Assembly: GCA_027625915.1 (NCBI GenBank)
Contig: JANTQA010000048.1
Span: 5,853,001-5,917,000, forward strand
Direction of reading: 5' to 3'
DNA length: 64,000 nt
Source: Anaeramoeba flamelloides
Taxonomy: Eukaryota; Metamonada; Anaeramoebidae
The notes beneath the pieces are model-generated. The model was not told the origin of the DNA, did not search any database, and worked only from the letters and a program-made list of their open reading frames with translations. Each line of letters opens with the position of its first letter. Positions within the stretch are counted from its first letter, which is position 1. Of this stretch, positions 59,775 to 64,000 are shown piece by piece. The position numbers were made by a program, and so were the translations under genes.

Positions 59775-60230
59775 CCTCATCAAGTGAATAAAATTCTTAT
59801 TTCAAAGAAAAACAAGTGGTTTTTTTTTTTCTTCTTGTTCTGATACAATCTCTAATTCACTATCTAATTGTATATCTAGACTAAAATATAAATTTTGAAG
59901 GTAATCTTTTTGATATTTTGAGAAATTTATAAATTATAAATTGATTTAAACAATATTTTTTGAAATTTTTTTGTAATTTTTTTGGGTTTTTCTGTATTTT
60001 TTCTATATTATTGAAATTTCTGTTGTTTTTTTTTTCCAATTTTATTATCATTTTACATCATCTCTTTTTCACTAAAATAATTTTAAGATACCAATATGTT
60101 ATTTATTTATTGTTTATTGCTGTTTTCACATATCATTCAATACTTTAGTTTTCTATAAAAACCAAGTAAAGTTTTTTTAATTTGAAAAAATGGGTTTTAC
60201 CAAGTTTACATGAATAGTTTTAGTAACAGT
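59775..60230 (-). mobile_element. Mariner-like MITE, diverged copy
   Basis: In reverse orientation: ATTTCAAAGAAAAACAAGTG, TTCTTCTTGTTCTGATACAA, CACTATCTAATTGTATATCT, AATTTTGAAGGTAATC, TTGATATTTTGAGAAATTTA and, later, TTAAGATACCAATATGTTAT and TTTCTATAAAAACCAAGT, the order of 2770-3262. No clear ends, no ORF. Confidence 0.45.
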
Positions 60231-61024
60231 TTAAGAAAAAATTAAAATATTCAATTCTAAATGGAAAATCATAATATAAACTGATTTGGGAATTAAATTA
60301 TTTTAATTTTAATTTGAATTTAGTCTCTTGAACAACTTTAATTTGGTTTGTAAAACTGATAAAAATTTTATTCAATTTATTGTTTATAAATAGCTGATAA
60401 ATTCAACAAAATTTGAAAAAATGTTTAATTCCAATACAATTTTTTTAAGTAATTTTGTATAATTTTTAGATAATCACAATCTTTCTTTTAAAATTGAAGG
60501 GGTGAGTTTAGTTCCATGAGAATGGCAAAATTAATATATACTGTTATTGGGCCTAGCCATATTAGTGCTACATGGTTCAAATGTCTCTTAAAAAATCCAA
60601 TAGTAAAGTTGTACTATTTGTTGATATCATCTATAAAAAAGATCTTTTTTTATTAGGAAAAAATTGTGCCTATTCAGAAAAAAATCTCTATTTCTCCACA
60701 AATTTGAAAGTTAAATCATCAATTTTTTCACTACAGAGTTGCATATTATCTTTCTTTGATTTTTTGCGAAATGTAGTTTAGTTTCTCAAAAATTCAATTA
60801 TTTCGAGAAAAGTAAATAATTCACCAATAGATTCTTTTGACAAATTATATATGAAATCTTTGAAATATATTGATGTTAGAATTGGATTTATAAAATAAAA
60901 ACAAAACTAATCGTTCTTTTATTGCCAGTTCCTCTTTTAAGGAACAAACTTTCAATAAAATTTATCACACAAAAAAATCTCAAATTTTAGGTTTTAAATT
61001 CCAAATTTTTTTAATATTATTTTA

Positions 61025-62352
61025 CTGTTGAGAGAAAAATGTTGGGCACCCAAAAAATGGTGTGACCATTGTGAAAAAAATTTGGGTCATTAAAAAAAAT
61101 TGGGTCAGTCAAAAATTTGTTTTCGTTTTTTAAATAGTAAATATTAGCAAAATGATTTTTGATCAAAGTAAAATTTTATGAACAAATCTTACATTTAAGT
61201 AAAACCAAAGTCACTATCAATAATAATTTTCAAAAGTAAAATTAAACTGTTGCATTTTAACCTTTTAGAATTACTGTGGAACTCTAAAAATACAAAAATT
61301 TGCTTTTAATTATAAACTTTACTAAAAATGTTGATTTTTTTTATTAGATTACATTCCAAGATCAAGTTAATCATTGTTTGGGAAGACCAAAAATTAATAA
61401 CCGTTTTAAATTAAGGTTTGTCTAAGGGGATTTTAAGAATTTAAATGGTTTCTGAAATCTTGCTATTTCGGTATTTTGAAGTTTTGATTGTAAACATTAG
61501 TGGAAAACAATCTCTTTCGAAAAAACAGCTTTTTTGGAAGATTTTATTATTCAATTTGGTTTAAAAGGTTATTTAAGATTAACCGTGATAAATTTGCGTT
61601 CATTAACAATGATAAATATCTTATTGAATTAATAGATTTTAATATTTCCTATTAAATATTTCTCTTATTTTTAGTAAAGTTGACAATTAAAAGTAAATTT
61701 TTGTTTTTTTGGAGTTCCACAGTAATTCTAAAAGGTTAAAATGCAACAGTTTAATTTTACTTTTGAAAATTATTATTGATAGTGACTTTGGTTTTACTTA
61801 AATGTAAGATTTGTTCATAAAATTTTACTTTGATCAAAAATCATTTTGCTAATATTTACTATTTAAAAAACGAAAACAAATTTTTGACTGACCCAATTTT
61901 TTTTAATGATCCAAATTTTTTTCACAATGGTGAAATCGTTTTTAATTTGGAACATTACTAAAATTGAAAATCACATCATCTTGGTAACTAGGCGAATTTT
62001 TATATAAATCTAGGTTTAAATGTTTTACAATCTCATTAATCTGTGGTGTGTGTAGAAGACCCATTTGAAAGGCTGAAAACTAAAGTAGATCTTGCCATTT
62101 TAACAAAAATCCAAGTTTTAGTAAAGTTTACTATTAATTCTAAAAATGTAAATTTTTAAACTTGCTTTAGGTTATAAGAGATAAGGTTTTGAAAAATTCG
62201 AATAACATTAATCCTTATTCTAATAAGTAGATTATTGTTATTTTCTTTAGTTATTTCACAAACGATTAAAATTAAAAATCTTTTTCACTAATGTTCCCAA
62301 TTTAAATTGAAGTCCAACTATTTTTCTCTTTCAAACATTTTTCTCTCAACAG
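61025..62352. mobile_element. TTA-target MITE inserted into the outer element (middle layer)
   Basis: The ends CTGTTGAGAGAAAAATGTT (left) and, in reverse complement, CTGTTGAGAGAAAAATGTTT (right) are flanked by TTA (61022-61024 and 62353-62355). The subterminal TCGTTTTTAATTTGGAACAT and, on the right, ATGTTCCCAATTTAAATTG match the 11444-11844 family. It is itself interrupted by the element at 61066-61930. Confidence 0.75.
61066..61930. mobile_element. Fold-back element with ~255-bp arms (inner layer)
   Basis: The left arm CCATTGTGAAAAAAATTTGG ... TAAACTTTACT (to about 61322) is repeated in reverse complement from about 61676 to 61930 with only a handful of differences. A 3-bp TGA flanks it (61063-61065 and 61931-61933). 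The host element read across the junction gives GTGTGAAATCGTTTTTAATT, matching GTGAAACACGGTTTTTAATT of 11444-11844, so the TGA duplication is confirmed by an empty-site comparison. The loop of ~350 bp has no ORF. Confidence 0.8.
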
Positions 62353-63338
62353 TTACTAGAATTTGAATTTTGTTCCTTAATTTGAGATTTTTATTGTGCC
62401 TTATTTTTCTTTCAAAGTTTGTGCCTTAAAAGTAGAATTGACTTTAGTTTTTTATGTTGATCATGATTGATTTAATCTTATCATATTTAAAATAAAAAAT
62501 AGTTACTTTTGGAAGTTCTAAAGATGAATTATTAAAATACTGGAATCTTTATTATTTCGAATTTCTTTTTTTAGGTCTGGATAAGGAATTAAAAAAAAAA
62601 AATATTTCCAGAATTGAAACAATTTTTAAGTGTGATCATTAGTAAAAAAACCAATAATTTCTTTTACAATAAGATTTAGCATAGATTTTTAAGAGTCACA
62701 GAAACCAGGAGAACACTGAAGCACTAATAACTGTTAACGTCCAATTACAACACACTTTGATCATAGTCAAATTTATGGTGAGGTTTATCCCTTAAACCAA
62801 TAAAATCGTTATTCAGTGCTGAATTTTTTACTCGTTCTAAAATGAAAACTGAATTAAAAATTTGGATACACATTTCTTTGAATTTAGATGGTTGTGATCA
62901 GAAAACTCTTTTTTTTTATAAAAAAAAAAATTAAAAAACCTTTTCCTTCAAATAGACTCTTCAACTTTCCGAAAAGGTAATTTTTTAAATACTAAATTAT
63001 TTGTTCAAAGTTTCTTGGTACTTGAATGGATATACGGGTTTATTAGTTCGTTGTTTAAAATTAATGTCATTTGAATAATTATCTAAAAAAATTTTGACCT
63101 TGTTTTCCCTTTTTTCTCAATTTTTTTTTACCACATCCCAAGAAGATAGAAATTAATAATGTTGATTTTTAGATGGACACGTTTCTTATTGGGTGTGTTG
63201 GGATATTTTGGGTTGAATCAAAATTCGAAAAGAAAAGCAGATTGCAAAATGGAAAAAAGTGTTTGGGATTAAATTTGATCTTTTAAAAATTTCAAAGAAA
63301 AGTACAACACAACTAAAAAGAATTGTAATCAGAATTAA

Positions 63339-63770
63339 ATGGCCCTTAAAACAGAACAAATTAGCAAACGCTTGAGTCCCGTCCCACCGTTGTGGAAGTA
63401 CCCATCCTTTCAACTGTTTTTGTTTTTAGAATGTGTGCTGGTAAAAAATGAACAATTGATCATTACTGTATTCATCATGCATTTTTTTTATATAGAAATT
63501 GAAATTGATCGGAGAGGTGGAGAAAACTTGAGTGATAATTCATTGTTGGCTTTTGGTAAAAAAATTATGAAGAAATTTCCCCAAAGACGTTTTCACACAT
63601 CACCAACCGAGTCAATTTTAAAAAACAAGAATAACACATTCGATACAGACCAAAGTGAGCCGAACAATGAAAATTACCTGAGAGAAATAGAAATAAAGTA
63701 CTGCTTTCAAATTATAAATCAAAATTTTACCCAAAGCATCAAAAAGAGTGTCCTGATTATTTGTTTTTGA
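63339..63770 (+). CDS. Hypothetical protein, 143 aa
   Basis: I do not recognise this protein. The ORF begins MALKTEQISKRLSPVPPLWK, passes a hydrophobic stretch (about 25-52: FQLFLFLECVLV and LIITVFIMHFFY) that could be one membrane segment or an unspliced intron, and continues with mixed polar sequence such as GRGGENLSDN-like and KKFPQRRFHTSPTESILKN before a Lys/Ile-rich end. GC is higher than in the flanks, which favours real coding. GT...AG pairs inside (for example 63441-63495) exist, but removing them breaks the downstream frame, so no splice model is offered. It lies 94 bp before the next ATG gene. Confidence 0.4.
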   Translation: MALKTEQISKRLSPVPPLWKYPSFQLFLFLECVLVKNEQLIITVFIMHFFYIEIEIDRRGGENLSDNSLLAFGKKIMKKFPQRRFHTSPTESILKNKNNTFDTDQSEPNNENYLREIEIKYCFQIINQNFTQSIKKSVLIICF

Positions 63771-63864
63771 GATTAAAGTATGGTTCCTTTTGGTTTGTTC
63801 GAATAAGAAATTCCCAAACTGTTTATTCATTTTCTTTTTTCATCCTATTTTCTTCTTTAACAAA

Positions 63865-64000
63865 ATGACCGACAGAAGTCTAAGTTCTTCACACACGTCT
63901 GACTATGAACTGGACGGGCCAATTAATGAATCTGTGCCCTTGGTAGATCAGAAAAAGAACCTATTAGTTACAAAAAGCGACATGTATCGCAAAGGAAAGG
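63865..64000 (+). CDS. Unknown protein, N-terminal part (cut by window end)
   Basis: An open frame begins MTDRSLSSSHTSDYELDGPI and continues NESVPLVDQKKNLLVTKSDM to the window edge. Composition is coding-like: higher GC than the flanks, no stop in 45 codons, a Ser-rich acidic N-terminus with a di-hydrophobic VPLV motif of the kind seen in cytosolic tails of membrane proteins. That last point is only an impression; the family cannot be named from 45 residues. The upstream leader is T/C-rich with ACAAAATG at the start, like the other genes here. Confidence 0.6.
   Translation, partial: MTDRSLSSSHTSDYELDGPINESVPLVDQKKNLLVTKSDMYRKGK

Larger units (their letters stand above)
60928..62440. mobile_element. 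TTAAGGCAC-family MITE, split by insertion (outer element)
   Basis: The left arm TTCCTCTTTTAAGGAACAAA, with AAAAAAATCTCAAATTTTAG, ends near 61021. The right arm resumes near 62356 with TTTTGTTCCTTAATTTGAGA, GTGCCTTATTTTTCTTTCAA and GTTTGTGCCTTAAAAGTAGA. Joined by position, the two halves make a MITE of the size of 16505-16690. It is the oldest layer of the three-element nest. Confidence 0.7.
57628..63338. other. Intergenic region with nested MITEs
   Basis: Begins with the 3' flank of the deubiquitinase gene (a GT tract near 57731-57744). The stretch 57800-59770 is AT-rich with no supported gene. A mariner-like MITE lies at about 59775-60230. ORFs at 59351-59560 and 60572-60781 were inspected and not accepted. 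From 60928 to 62440 three elements are nested. The rest to 63338 holds short open frames on both strands near 63175-63330 but no clear exon. Confidence 0.55.

Noticed and set aside
60572-60781. 69-codon ORF as a gene
   Set aside because: No recognisable motif, no splice partners, and it lies in repeat-rich DNA beside the nested MITEs.
63175-63290. Short open frames (for example RFLLGVLGYFGLNQN) as an upstream exon or membrane protein start
   Set aside because: Several frames are equally open over ~100 bp, none connects by a convincing splice to 63339 or 63865.

Overview
The window looks like nuclear DNA of a very AT-rich microbial eukaryote. Genes carry GT-AG spliceosomal introns, TAA and TGA both act as stops (standard code), and proteins contain Lys/Glu, Asn/Gly and Asn-rich low-complexity inserts. 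An amoeboid protist of the anaeramoebid or dictyostelid type would fit, but the sequence alone does not settle the lineage. Coding DNA stands out by its higher GC; most of the window (roughly 80 %) is AT-rich intergenic or intronic DNA full of short inverted-repeat transposons.

Genes in order: translation initiation factor eIF2B alpha (+, 3811-9658, three exons, one 4.7-kb intron); an intronless radical-SAM protein with unusually high GC (-, 13230-14489), a candidate lateral transfer; a three-exon CKS1-type cyclin-dependent-kinase subunit (+, 26569-27107); a two-exon ubiquitin-ribosomal protein eL40 fusion (+, 34135-34783); HMG-CoA synthase of the mevalonate pathway (+, 41193-42644, intronless); a USP48-like deubiquitinase (+, 46481-57627, three exons, one 6.0-kb intron) whose C-terminus carries extra RanBP2-type zinc fingers; and, at the right edge, one unrecognised ORF (63339-63770) and the start of another gene (from 63865). 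These are unrelated housekeeping genes, not an operon or pathway cluster. Only the ubiquitin precursor and the deubiquitinase share a theme.

The rest is a transposon landscape. A 5'-truncated LINE (36357-38178, minus) ends in a poly(A) tract and has a 16-bp target duplication. At least six families of short TIR elements can be told apart: one mariner-like with TA targets and many copies, one GAGCAGTG family with TA, one CTGGTATTTG family with TA, one TTA-target family, one TTAA-target family and one TTAAGGCAC family. At 60.9-62.4 kb three of them are nested like dolls. A 1.6-2 kb repeat occurs as an inverted pair (16.7-18.4 and 23.8-25.9 kb). A GGCACT/hairpin repeat cluster (27.9-28.9 kb) recurs in smaller pieces and surrounds the LINE insertion. 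No tRNA, rRNA or CRISPR array was seen. No clearly new multi-gene system was found; the best leads are the radical-SAM gene, the extended USP48 architecture and the nested elements.
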